Shown: positions 7,578 through 15,979 of the stretch, in pieces
How positions within the stretch are numbered: position 1 is the stretch's first letter
Layout: the number at the start of each line of letters is the position of its first letter
NCBI GenBank assembly: GCA_905204225.1
Contig: CAJKZK010000005.1
Coordinates: 1-40,225, forward strand
Reading direction: 5' to 3'
Source of the DNA: an uncultured Bacillota bacterium
GTDB lineage: Bacteria > Bacillota_I > Bacilli_A > RFN20 > CAG-449
Length of the DNA stretch: 40,225 bases
Position numbers and translations under genes: made by a program
Notes under the pieces: generated by a model
What the model was told of the DNA's origin: nothing
The model's database searches: none
Seen by the model: only the letters and a program-made list of their open reading frames with translations

Positions 7578-8604
7578 TTTCTTCTGTATTTTCCTTATTT
7601 TCATTTTCTTTTTTTATTTCAGCAATATTAGCAGCATCTTTACTTGCTTCACTACCAGAAATAACATTTGTATCTAAGACTTTTCTTCTTGGCCAATAAT
7701 ATTTTAATAAATGGCATGCAATAATACCCAATATTCCCATTACAATAAATATAATTGACATAATCATTGATTTAGCAGAACCTATTCCACCATTAACACC
7801 CATAATAAATTTTTCATTTCTTAATGGCTCAAGAATTAATCTAACTGTACCATACCACATTAAATAACAACACATTAAATCACCATTGGCCAAAGATATT
7901 TTATCATTAGTTTTTTTAGCTAAGAATTTAAATAAATAAGGTATACCATAAACAATAATAAAGAAACCCAATAAATTTAATAATCCTTCAATCAAAAATA
8001 AAGGTAAAACCATTTTACTTGCTCCACCATCACAAAGATAATAATATCCATCTCCACCATTAAATAAATCTCCAGACCAATTACTAGTAGCCCAGCCATC
8101 ACCAGCATTATTTAACGCTATAGACAATCTATCACTAATAAAAGAAGGTAACCATGTCCATTTATCTACACAATATCCATAAACTTCTTGATTAAAAAAA
8201 TTACCCCATCTACCAATTGCTTGTGCTACTAAAATAGTAGGAACAATACAATCTGTTGCTAATAAAACAGGGATATTTTTTCTTCTTGTAATCATAAAGA
8301 TGATACCTACAGTTGCCCCAACTAAGACACCACCTTGAATAGCTAATCCACCTTGCCAAATTTTATAAATATCTTGTATTGGTTGTCTTTCAGCAATCAT
8401 CCACCAAATTCTTGCACCAATGATTCCACTTGGAAAAGCAACATAAAATAAATTTTCTATCGCATTAGGATCATATCCTTTTTTCTTCAAATAATGTCTT
8501 GATAATTGATAAGCAACAATTGCACCAATTATAATACATATAGCGTAAAAAGCAATTGTAAGGCTTCCTATTTTTATTCCTTTAGGTATAAATAAATTCA
8601 TCAT
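7558..8604 (-). CDS. lgt: Prolipoprotein diacylglyceryl transferase
   Basis: Transfers diacylglycerol to the lipobox Cys of prolipoproteins in the membrane; a substrate candidate is the lipoprotein at 29869-31512. The family signature GRWGNFFNQE and the conserved Tyr in WYGTVRLILEPLR are present among about seven membrane segments. At 348 residues it is long: there is an insertion of roughly 50 residues after the signature (rich in Trp, Gly and Asp) and a charged Lys/Glu/Asn C-terminal tail. The ATG overlaps the hprK stop as ATGA; AAGGAAGAG is the ribosome site. The initial MM leaves a one-codon start ambiguity. Confidence 0.92.
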   Translation of the reverse strand: MMNLFIPKGIKIGSLTIAFYAICIIIGAIVAYQLSRHYLKKKGYDPNAIENLFYVAFPSGIIGARIWWMIAERQPIQDIYKIWQGGLAIQGGVLVGATVGIIFMITRRKNIPVLLATDCIVPTILVAQAIGRWGNFFNQEVYGYCVDKWTWLPSFISDRLSIALNNAGDGWATSNWSGDLFNGGDGYYYLCDGGASKMVLPLFLIEGLLNLLGFFIIVYGIPYLFKFLAKKTNDKISLANGDLMCCYLMWYGTVRLILEPLRNEKFIMGVNGGIGSAKSMIMSIIFIVMGILGIIACHLLKYYWPRRKVLDTNVISGSEASKDAANIAEIKKENENKENTEENGNKKD

Positions 8605-9536
8605 AAATTACTCTTCCTTTTTAATAATTCATTCATTCTATTTTCAAACTCAAATGCTGAATCAAATCCATCATCTTTTAATTTTAAATTAGTAACTGCT
8701 ACTTCTATAATATCCGCCATTGATCTAGCGCCAAAAACAGGTAAATTTATCAACGGAACATTTACACCTAAAATATTATAATATTGAACATCATTACCAA
8801 TTCTTTCTATTGGTTTATCATTTTCAAAAGGAATTAACTTTATTGCATAAGATATTTTTTTTCTTTTAATTAACGAATTAATACCAAACATTTTTTTAAC
8901 ATCAATAATACCAATTCCTCTTACTTCCATCATGCCAGATAACAATTCTGGAGCTTCTCCAAATAATTCATCTCTAACATAAGTAATATCTATTCTATCA
9001 TCAGATATTAAACGATGTCCTTTTTTTATTAATTCAAGAGTTGTTTCTGATTTACCAATACCTGATTGGCCTAAAATCATTACTCCCATTGAAAATATTT
9101 CAACCAAAGAAGCATGCACACTTGTTGAAGGTGCTAACTTTTCTTGTAAATAAGTAAAAGATGCTAAAGATAATTGAGATGTTGCCATTCCAGTAGACAA
9201 TATTGGAAAATTTTTCTTTTTTGCAATATTAAATAAATCACTAGGGCACATTAAATTCCAAGTAATAATGATTGCTGGACATTCATCATTAGTTAAAAAA
9301 TCATATATTTCTAATAATTTTTCTTTATTAGCATTTTCAATATATGACATTTCTCTATGTCCTAATACAATCATATATTCTTTATCAGCATTATCAAAAT
9401 AACCTGTAAGTTCAAATCCTGGTCGATTAAAAGCCATTTGTTCAATCTTACGAGTTTTTAGTTGTTGATACCCACTTAACACTACTAATCCAAAATGTTG
9501 AGCATATTCTTGTACAGTAATAAATTTCTTAGTCAT
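8601..9536 (-). CDS. hprK: HPr(Ser) kinase/phosphorylase
   Basis: A bifunctional enzyme that phosphorylates or phosphorolyses Ser46 of HPr/Crh in response to glycolytic intermediates, ATP and phosphate, feeding CcpA-type catabolite repression. The 311 residues show the P-loop GQSGIGKSE (156-164), the conserved His141 just before it, SDD at 178-180, and the family signature MEVRGIGIIDVKK (203-215). All catalytic elements look intact. It ends in TGA within the ATGA junction with lgt. Its likely substrate in this window is the HPr-like protein at 24831-25097, which keeps Ser46. Confidence 0.94.
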   Translation of the reverse strand: MTKKFITVQEYAQHFGLVVLSGYQQLKTRKIEQMAFNRPGFELTGYFDNADKEYMIVLGHREMSYIENANKEKLLEIYDFLTNDECPAIIITWNLMCPSDLFNIAKKKNFPILSTGMATSQLSLASFTYLQEKLAPSTSVHASLVEIFSMGVMILGQSGIGKSETTLELIKKGHRLISDDRIDITYVRDELFGEAPELLSGMMEVRGIGIIDVKKMFGINSLIKRKKISYAIKLIPFENDKPIERIGNDVQYYNILGVNVPLINLPVFGARSMADIIEVAVTNLKLKDDGFDSAFEFENRMNELLKRKSNL

Positions 9537-9567
9537 AACTTTTTCCTTAAATAAATATTAACAAATG

Positions 9568-12429
9568 TTATTTATCATTACAATTATTTAAACATTCAAT
9601 TCTTTTCTTATCTCTTAATAATATTTTTTTTAGATATATTCCTGTATAAGAAGCATTATTTTCGCTAATTTCTTCCGGTGTTCCTTTAGCAATAATTTGC
9701 CCTCCTCTTTCGCCACCTTCTGGACCTAAATCTATAATATAATCTGCGCATTTAATTACATCAAGATTATGTTCAATTACAACAACAGAATTTCCAGTAG
9801 CGACTAATGCTTTTAACACATTTAATAAACATTTTATATCATCAATATGTAAACCTGTTGTTGGTTCATCAAGAATATATAAAGTTTTACCTGTTGGTCT
9901 TTTACTTAATTCATAAGCAAGTTTAACTCTTTGAGCTTCTCCTCCAGATAAAGTTGTTGAAGACTGACCTAATTTAATATAGCCAAGTCCTACATCACAT
10001 AAAGTTTTTACTTTACGGTAAATAGAAGGAATATTTTTAAAAAATTCGGAAGCATCTTCACAAGTCATTTCTAAAACATCATAAATATTTTTACCTTTAT
10101 AAGTCACTTGTAAAGTTTCTTCATTATATCTTTTACCATGACATTCTTCACATTGAACATAAACATCAGGGAAGAAAGCCATAGAAATTCTTTTTACTCC
10201 ATCTCCTTCACATGCTTCACATCTTCCTCCTTTAACATTAAAAGAGAAATGACTTTTAGTGTATCCTTTGGCTTTTGCATCTTTTGTAGATGCAAATAAA
10301 TCTCTTATATCATCAAATACACCTATATATGTTGCAGGATTTGATCTAGGAGTTTTTCCTATTGGATCTTGAGAAATATTAATTACTTTATCAATATATT
10401 CAAATCCATTAATTTGTTTTACTTTACCAGCTTCATATTTACCTTTATTTAAAGTGTTATAAGCATTTTTATATAACACTTCAGTAACCAAAGAAGATTT
10501 ACCAGAACCTGATACTCCAGTTACTAAAACAAATGCACCTAAAGGAATTTTTACATTAATTTTTTTTAAATTATTTGCTTCTGCTCCAATAATTTCAATA
10601 AAGTTTCCATTGCCTTTATTTCTAAAAGAAGAATAAGGAATAAATTTCTTACCGGATAAATATTGTCCTGTTAATGAATTAGGATTATTCATTACTTCTT
10701 CAGGAGTACCACATGCAACAATATTACCACCATGAATACCCGCTCCTGGGCCAATATCTACTAAGAAATCAGAAGCCAACATAGTATCTTCATCATGTTC
10801 AACAACAATTAAAGTATTGCCAATATCTCTCATTTCTTTTAAAGAAGCAATAAGTTTATCATTATCTCTTTGATGTAAACCAATAGAAGGTTCATCAAGA
10901 ACATATAAAACACCTGTTAAACGTGAACCAATCTGAGTAGCTAGTCTAATTCTTTGTGCTTCTCCACCTGATAAAGTCATAGCCATTCTAGCTAAAGACA
11001 AATAATCTAATCCAACATTAATTAAAAAATCAACTCTGTTTTTAATTTCTTGCAAAACTAATTTAGCAATTTTTTCTTCTTCTATAGTTAAATTAAGATT
11101 ATTTAAATATTTCTTTAAATCTAATAAAGATAGCTTACATACTTCGTAAATATTCAACCCATTAATTCTTACTGCTAAAACTTGTTCATTAAGTCTAGCA
11201 CCTTTACAAGTAGTGCACTCTTTATCACGCATATATGTTTCAAACCACTCTCTTTTAAAAGAAGAATCTGTTGCTTGATATAAACGATCAATTTTAGTTT
11301 TAATTCCTTCAAATCCAATTCTATTCATAACATTTCCAGAAGAAGAAGTAATTTTATAAGGAATAGGTTTGTCACTACCATACAACAAAATATCTCTTTG
11401 TTTTCTAGTTAATTCTTTATATGGAATGTCTCTTGGAATAGCATAATAATCACATAAATATTTAAATTCTTGCCATTCTATATTATTACCATTTACTTGA
11501 TTTTTAAAATAACTAATTGCCCCTTGATTAATCGATAAATCTTCATTAGGTATTAATAAATCTTCTGCTACTTCTCTTTTTATCCCTAATCCTCCACAGT
11601 CTGGACATGCACCTAAAGGATTATTAAAAGAAAATAATCTAGGTTCTAATTCCGGAACAGAAAATCCACAATATTTACAAGAAGCGTGTTGAGAAAACAT
11701 TTGTTCTTGCTCTTCATCTTTTATAATTACATATCCAGAACTTACATCTAAAGCAGTAGAAATAGAATCAAATATTCTTGAATAAGAATCTTCTTTTAAA
11801 ATCAATCTATCGACAACTACATCTATAAAATGTTTTTTATTTTTTTCTAAAGCACCAATTTCATTATACCTTTTAATTTCACCATCAACTCTAAATCTTT
11901 CAAATCCTCTTCCATGAAATTTTTCTAATGTATCTTTATGAGTACCTTTTTCATTTTTTACTAGTGGGGATAAAATAAAAATTTTACTTCCTAATGGCTT
12001 GTTTACAACAATATCAGCCATTTGTTTGGTAGTAAATTTTACAATTTTTTCGTGATGAGTTGGACAATATGGCACTCCAATTCTAGCAAATAATAATCTT
12101 AAATAATCATAAATTTCTGTTACAGTTCCAACTGTAGAACGAGGATTATGAGAAGTTGTTTTTTGATCAATAGAAATAGCAGGTGATAAACCTTCAATAG
12201 AATCAACATCAGGTTTTTCAGTCCCACCTAAAAATTGTCTAGCATAGCTAGATAAAGATTCCATATATCTTCTTTCGCCTTCATTATAAATAGTATCAAA
12301 TGCTAAAGTAGATTTACCCGAACCAGAAACTCCTGTAAATACAATTAGCTTATTTTTAGGTAAAGTAATATCAATATTCTTTAAATTATTTTCTCTTGCA
12401 CCTTTAATAATAATTTTATCATTTGTCAT
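9568..12429 (-). CDS. uvrA: Excinuclease ABC subunit A
   Basis: Damage-recognition ATPase of nucleotide excision repair. The 953 residues hold two ABC ATPase halves: P-loops GVSGSGKSTLAFD (about 33-45) and GVSGSGKSSL (about 640), with two signature motifs LSGGEAQR and a DEPSIGLHQRD Walker B/D-loop. Zinc-finger cysteine pairs are seen at CKYCGF...CPDCGG (about 252-280) and CEACEGDG...CEECHG (about 735-765). It is first in the leftward operon with hprK 31 nt downstream. uvrB, its common neighbour, is not in the window. The start ATG at 12429 has AAAGGAAA upstream. Confidence 0.96.
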   Translation of the reverse strand: MTNDKIIIKGARENNLKNIDITLPKNKLIVFTGVSGSGKSTLAFDTIYNEGERRYMESLSSYARQFLGGTEKPDVDSIEGLSPAISIDQKTTSHNPRSTVGTVTEIYDYLRLLFARIGVPYCPTHHEKIVKFTTKQMADIVVNKPLGSKIFILSPLVKNEKGTHKDTLEKFHGRGFERFRVDGEIKRYNEIGALEKNKKHFIDVVVDRLILKEDSYSRIFDSISTALDVSSGYVIIKDEEQEQMFSQHASCKYCGFSVPELEPRLFSFNNPLGACPDCGGLGIKREVAEDLLIPNEDLSINQGAISYFKNQVNGNNIEWQEFKYLCDYYAIPRDIPYKELTRKQRDILLYGSDKPIPYKITSSSGNVMNRIGFEGIKTKIDRLYQATDSSFKREWFETYMRDKECTTCKGARLNEQVLAVRINGLNIYEVCKLSLLDLKKYLNNLNLTIEEEKIAKLVLQEIKNRVDFLINVGLDYLSLARMAMTLSGGEAQRIRLATQIGSRLTGVLYVLDEPSIGLHQRDNDKLIASLKEMRDIGNTLIVVEHDEDTMLASDFLVDIGPGAGIHGGNIVACGTPEEVMNNPNSLTGQYLSGKKFIPYSSFRNKGNGNFIEIIGAEANNLKKINVKIPLGAFVLVTGVSGSGKSSLVTEVLYKNAYNTLNKGKYEAGKVKQINGFEYIDKVINISQDPIGKTPRSNPATYIGVFDDIRDLFASTKDAKAKGYTKSHFSFNVKGGRCEACEGDGVKRISMAFFPDVYVQCEECHGKRYNEETLQVTYKGKNIYDVLEMTCEDASEFFKNIPSIYRKVKTLCDVGLGYIKLGQSSTTLSGGEAQRVKLAYELSKRPTGKTLYILDEPTTGLHIDDIKCLLNVLKALVATGNSVVVIEHNLDVIKCADYIIDLGPEGGERGGQIIAKGTPEEISENNASYTGIYLKKILLRDKKRIECLNNCNDK

Positions 12430-12495
12430 ATTTACTCATTTCCTTTCTAGCAAACTTATTTTACACTTTTTTATTTATTTTAACTATAAATTTTA

Positions 12496-12510
12496 TATTT
12501 TGACAAAATA
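12496..12510. promoter_or_regulatory. 15-bp palindrome between divergent uvrA and the DUF308-like gene
   Basis: TATTTTGACAAAATA is a 7-1-7 inverted repeat in the 144-bp divergent spacer (12430-12573). It contains a TTGACA on the plus strand and TTGTCA on the minus strand, so it may simply be overlapping -35 elements, or it may be an operator for both directions. I could not identify a good -10 at correct spacing on either strand. Confidence 0.35.
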
Positions 12511-12573
12511 AAACATTTATTTAAGTTTATTTTTAAATAATATAACTTTATAATAAATTAAGAGGTGTTTATT

Positions 12574-13068
12574 ATGAAAAATAAAAATTTAATTTCTAGT
12601 CTTATTTTTTCTTTAATTGCATTAGCATTAGGAATTTTGTTAATAACTTTAGATGGTTCTGTTTTATCAAATATTATTTTCATTATCATTGGTGTTGTAA
12701 TGATATTAACTAATATTACTCAATTTATTGATACATGTAAAAATTTAAAATATAAAACGTCAGTCGCTATTGGTCAATTTATTACATCATTTTCTATTAT
12801 GGCCCTAGCAGTTTTAATTATTATATTTAGAAATCAAATGTCATTATATATAGGTATAATTATATTAGTAATTGCTCTTATTGATATAATAATGTCAAAA
12901 AAAGATTTAATTGAAGGGATAAGACATAATCTTGCTTCTATTATTTTTGCTATAATTTTATTAATATTTGGCTTTGGAGGAATTTTAAAAGTTGCATGTG
13001 TTATTATTGGAGTAATATTAATTGTCTTATCACTTTTCTCCTTAATCAATGCTTTTTCTAAAAAATAA
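12574..13068 (+). CDS. DUF308/HdeD-like small membrane protein
   Basis: 164 residues forming about six hydrophobic helices with short basic loops (CKNLKYK near 53-59, SKKDLIEGIRHN near 106-117). The length, helix spacing and repeated glycine-rich hairpins resemble DUF308/HdeD-family proteins, whose function is poorly known. I take the ATG at 12574 because AGAGG lies 9 nt upstream; a GTG at 12565 overlaps that site. The gene ends 2 nt before the start of the cation exporter, so the two are an operon, perhaps with a shared stress or metal role (inferred). Confidence 0.7.
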   Translation: MKNKNLISSLIFSLIALALGILLITLDGSVLSNIIFIIIGVVMILTNITQFIDTCKNLKYKTSVAIGQFITSFSIMALAVLIIIFRNQMSLYIGIIILVIALIDIIMSKKDLIEGIRHNLASIIFAIILLIFGFGGILKVACVIIGVILIVLSLFSLINAFSKK

Positions 13069-13070
13069 AT

Positions 13071-14312
13071 ATGAACATTTTAATTAAATTATTTATTAAA
13101 AATTATAATGATGTAAATAACCCACAAGTAAGACAAAAATATGGTAATCTTGCTTCTATATTTGGGATTATTTCTAACTTCTTTGTATGTATCCTTAAAT
13201 TAGTTTTTGGCTTATTATTTAATTTAATTTCTTTAATTGCAGATGGATTTAATAACTTATCTGATGCAGGAAGTTCTTTAGTATCTTTAATTGGGTTTAA
13301 ATTATCTAGTAAACCTGCCGATAAAGATCACCCTTATGGTCATGCAAGAATAGAATATATTGCCGGGTTAGCTGTCTCTATAATTATTAGTATTTTAGGA
13401 GTTCAATTAATTAGTAATTCTATTTCGGGAATTATTGATAATGTTAATAAACCATTTCAAAAAATGAATCAAACTGAATTCATTATTACTATCATTGTTT
13501 TATCTATTTCAATTTTAGTAAAAATATTTCAAGGTTTATTTTATAAAAAAATTGGAAAAAAGATTTCTTCTTTAGCTTTAATTGCTACATCAACTGATTC
13601 AAGAAATGATGTCTTAGCAACTTCATTTGTCTTAATTGGTATTATTATATCCAATTGTTTTTGTTTCTATATTGATGGTTATTTAGGATGTATAGTTGGT
13701 ATATTTATTTTAATATCTGGTTTTAAATTAATTAAAGAAACTTCTAACCCTTTAATTGGTGAAAAAGTCGATGATGAATTAGTTAAAAAATTAGTGCACA
13801 AAATACTTTCTTACGATGGTGTTTTAGGTATTCATGATCTACAAATACATAATTATGGTCCTAAAACATATTATGCTTCAATCCATGTTGAAGTAGATGC
13901 TAGTAAAGATATTTTGTCTACTCATGATATGATTGATAATATTGAAAAAGAAATACTACATGAATTTAATATTATTATAACTATTCATATGGATCCAGTT
14001 GTTTTAAATGATCCATATACTGATAAAGTAAAAAATCAAGTAATACCAATAATTAAAGCTTTACCTTATGTTAGTAATGTTCATGATTTTAGAGTAATTA
14101 AAGGTCCTACTCATACTAATATAGTTTTTGATGTAGTAGTTTGTTTAGAAACAAAATTAAAAGATAATGAGATTGAAGAAAATATTCAAAAAATAGTCAA
14201 AGATATTGATAATACATATAATGCAATTATTACAATTGATCATGATTATGAAGAATACATTGAAGAAAGTGAAGAAGAATTAAAAAATAATGCAAATAAA
14301 AACCCTGATTAA
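13071..14312 (+). CDS. Cation diffusion facilitator, probable manganese-type exporter
   Basis: 413 residues: six membrane helices, then a long cytoplasmic domain. The helix-2 site reads NNLSD (Asn61...Asp65) and helix 5 reads DSRND (Asp176...Asp180). An Asp-x3-Asp in helix 5 instead of His-x3-Asp is typical of manganese rather than zinc CDFs. The loop KPADKDHPYGHARIEYIAG is family-typical. The C-terminal region carries two successive ferredoxin-like beta-alpha-beta units (about 242-303 and 315-395) and an acidic Glu-rich tail; most CDFs have only one. No ribosome site of its own is obvious, so it is probably coupled to the preceding gene. A shared terminator follows. Confidence 0.88.
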   Translation: MNILIKLFIKNYNDVNNPQVRQKYGNLASIFGIISNFFVCILKLVFGLLFNLISLIADGFNNLSDAGSSLVSLIGFKLSSKPADKDHPYGHARIEYIAGLAVSIIISILGVQLISNSISGIIDNVNKPFQKMNQTEFIITIIVLSISILVKIFQGLFYKKIGKKISSLALIATSTDSRNDVLATSFVLIGIIISNCFCFYIDGYLGCIVGIFILISGFKLIKETSNPLIGEKVDDELVKKLVHKILSYDGVLGIHDLQIHNYGPKTYYASIHVEVDASKDILSTHDMIDNIEKEILHEFNIIITIHMDPVVLNDPYTDKVKNQVIPIIKALPYVSNVHDFRVIKGPTHTNIVFDVVVCLETKLKDNEIEENIQKIVKDIDNTYNAIITIDHDYEEYIEESEEELKNNANKNPD

Positions 14313-14325
14313 TTTCAGGGTTTTT
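14298..14325. terminator. Bidirectional terminator between CDF and YebC genes
   Basis: Perfect 11-bp stem AAAAACCCTGA (14298-14308) with TCAGGGTTTTT (14315-14325), 6-nt loop, between convergent genes. A-tracts on one side and T-tracts on the other let it work in both directions. It overlaps the last codons of the CDF gene. Confidence 0.85.
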
Positions 14326-14342
14326 AATTATTCTAAATTTAA

Positions 14343-15062
14343 TTATTCTTCAATTTTAGCGTTATGATAAACGTTTTGAACATCTTCTACTTCATCTAAT
14401 AAATCTAATAAATCATTAAATTTTCTAGCTTCATCACCAGTTAAAACTACTTCATCATTTGGTAACATAGTAATTTCACATTGTTCAAATTCGTTATATC
14501 CAGCATCATTTAAGCATTGTTTAGCTTTCATTAAATCTGATTTATCAACTTTAACAACAATTAAATCATCATCTTGAGAAACATCATCAACATTAACATC
14601 ACCTAAAACTAAAGCCTCAGTGACACCATCAACATCATCACCAACAAAAGTGATAAGTCCTGTTTCTGTAAAATTGTACGCGACTGAACCTGGAGTACCT
14701 AAATGTCCACCTTTTTTATTAAAACACATTCTAACTGAATCATAAGCTCTTCTAACATTATCAGTTAATGTGTCAACAATAATTGCTACATTACTTGGAC
14801 CATATCCTTCATATCTTCCTGATTCATAAGCAACTTTTTCTCCACCTTTAGCTTTATTAATTGCTCTTTCAATGACATCTTTAGTAACGCCTTGTCCTTT
14901 ATATTTTTCAAGAACTGCTCTTAAAGCTAAGTTTGAATTTGGATCAGGTTCACCAGATTTTGCAGCCATATAAATTTCTTTACTTGCTCTCATATACAAA
15001 GCTGATTTTGCTGCACTTGTAGCAGCCATCTTCTTTGCTCTAACTTCATGTGCTCTTCCCAT
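14343..15062 (-). CDS. YebC/PmpR family protein
   Basis: 239 residues with the YebC three-domain pattern. The N-terminus MGRAHEVRAKKMAATSAAK is the hallmark of the family, followed by AKSGEPDPNSNLALR, GGEKVAYESGRYEGYGP and the acidic C-terminal third. The MGRAHE start and the ALYMRASKEIYMAAK segment suggest the YeeN-like/YebC_II branch. YebC proteins were first annotated as transcriptional regulators; more recent work links some to relief of ribosome stalling on proline stretches. It stands alone, with AAAGGAG 9 nt before the ATG and a 9-bp direct repeat upstream. Confidence 0.92.
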   Translation of the reverse strand: MGRAHEVRAKKMAATSAAKSALYMRASKEIYMAAKSGEPDPNSNLALRAVLEKYKGQGVTKDVIERAINKAKGGEKVAYESGRYEGYGPSNVAIIVDTLTDNVRRAYDSVRMCFNKKGGHLGTPGSVAYNFTETGLITFVGDDVDGVTEALVLGDVNVDDVSQDDDLIVVKVDKSDLMKAKQCLNDAGYNEFEQCEITMLPNDEVVLTGDEARKFNDLLDLLDEVEDVQNVYHNAKIEE

Positions 15063-15083
15063 GATAAAAACTCCTTTATATAA

Positions 15084-15107
15084 ATCACTTATAAGTCTAT
15101 CACTTAT
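15084..15107. repeat. 9-bp direct repeat upstream of the YebC-family gene
   Basis: ATCACTTAT occurs at 15084-15092 and again at 15099-15107, a 15-bp period. The 10-bp palindrome ACTTATAAGT (15087-15096) links the copies. It lies 22-45 bp upstream of the YebC start codon, where a promoter or operator would be expected. Confidence 0.4.
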
Positions 15108-15181
15108 CTTTTTGATTTTCTATATTTTCTACATTCAAATAAATAGAAAATTACAACTTTTTTATTTTATTTTTTTACTTT

Positions 15182-15979
15182 TTAATATTTTTTATCTATA
15201 TTTAATTCTTCGATAACATTCAAATTAAGTGTTTCTAATAATCTATAACCTTCATCATTTAAATATGAAGAAATATCACTAGGTGCATGTGCATCGATAC
15301 CCACAATAACTTTTGCTTTCATTTTGCTAACCATCTTCCAAAATGGTATATAAGGATATCCCCACCTAATTTCTTTCCCTTTTTTTTGTTTTCCTCTTCT
15401 AAAACAAGATAAATTAAATTCTAAAGGAATATCTAATTCTATTGCTTTTTTTATAATTCTTTTTGCAATTCTTTTAGTAAAAAAATTCCATTTAAAATAT
15501 GTATCCATAAAATAATCAGGATGAGCTACTGCACTAAATAAACCTGTTTCCATACCTTTAATAAGTGAATCAGTATATTCAATAATATCTTTTTTATTTG
15601 TAAATTTACCAAAATAATTTCTTATAATTCCATTATCTAAAGTACAATGATTACCTAAAATTAAATAATCTATTTCTTTATTATCTAATAATTCTTTATA
15701 ATATGGAAAAAATTCTTCAAATGCTTCTGCTTCAAATCCTAATAATATTTTTATTCTATCTCGATATTTATATTGAAGCTGTCTAATAGAAGCAAAATAT
15801 CCTTTAGTACATTCAAAATCTCCTCTAACATTATCTTGTCTAACACCTTTTAGCATTACATGATCAGAAAAACCTAATGTATGTAATCCCATACCGATTG
15901 CTTCAATAACATATTCTTCATCATTACCTATTGCATGTCCACATCTAAAAGTATGAGTGTGATAATTATTCCTAATCAT
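15182..15979 (-). CDS. PHP-domain phosphoesterase (histidinol-phosphatase-like)
   Basis: 265 residues with the PHP metal-site motifs in order: NYHTHTFRCGHA (5-16), GFSDH, GFEAEAF, LGNHC, VAHPDYF and GIDAHAPSDI near the C-terminus. These give the His/Asp/Glu ligands of a tri-metal phosphoesterase. HisK-type histidinol phosphatases are closest in layout, but no histidine biosynthesis gene is nearby, so the substrate is open. Its ATG overlaps the end of truA by 8 nt, making it the last gene of the comEB-ecf-truA operon. No strong terminator is seen after it; a weak ATTTTCTAT/ATAGAAAAT stem lies near 15113-15150. Confidence 0.82.
   Translation of the reverse strand: MIRNNYHTHTFRCGHAIGNDEEYVIEAIGMGLHTLGFSDHVMLKGVRQDNVRGDFECTKGYFASIRQLQYKYRDRIKILLGFEAEAFEEFFPYYKELLDNKEIDYLILGNHCTLDNGIIRNYFGKFTNKKDIIEYTDSLIKGMETGLFSAVAHPDYFMDTYFKWNFFTKRIAKRIIKKAIELDIPLEFNLSCFRRGKQKKGKEIRWGYPYIPFWKMVSKMKAKVIVGIDAHAPSDISSYLNDEGYRLLETLNLNVIEELNIDKKY

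Noticed and set aside
8330..8345. Lgt lacks the His of the E. coli HGG motif (reads AIQGG).
   Set aside because: This position is not His in various Gram-positive and actinobacterial Lgt as far as I recall, so it is not a sign of inactivity; the signature and conserved Tyr are present.
8601..8604. Possibility that UGA codes for tryptophan (Mollicutes code).
   Set aside because: whiA and hprK end in TGA at the expected family lengths, and Trp is encoded by TGG throughout.
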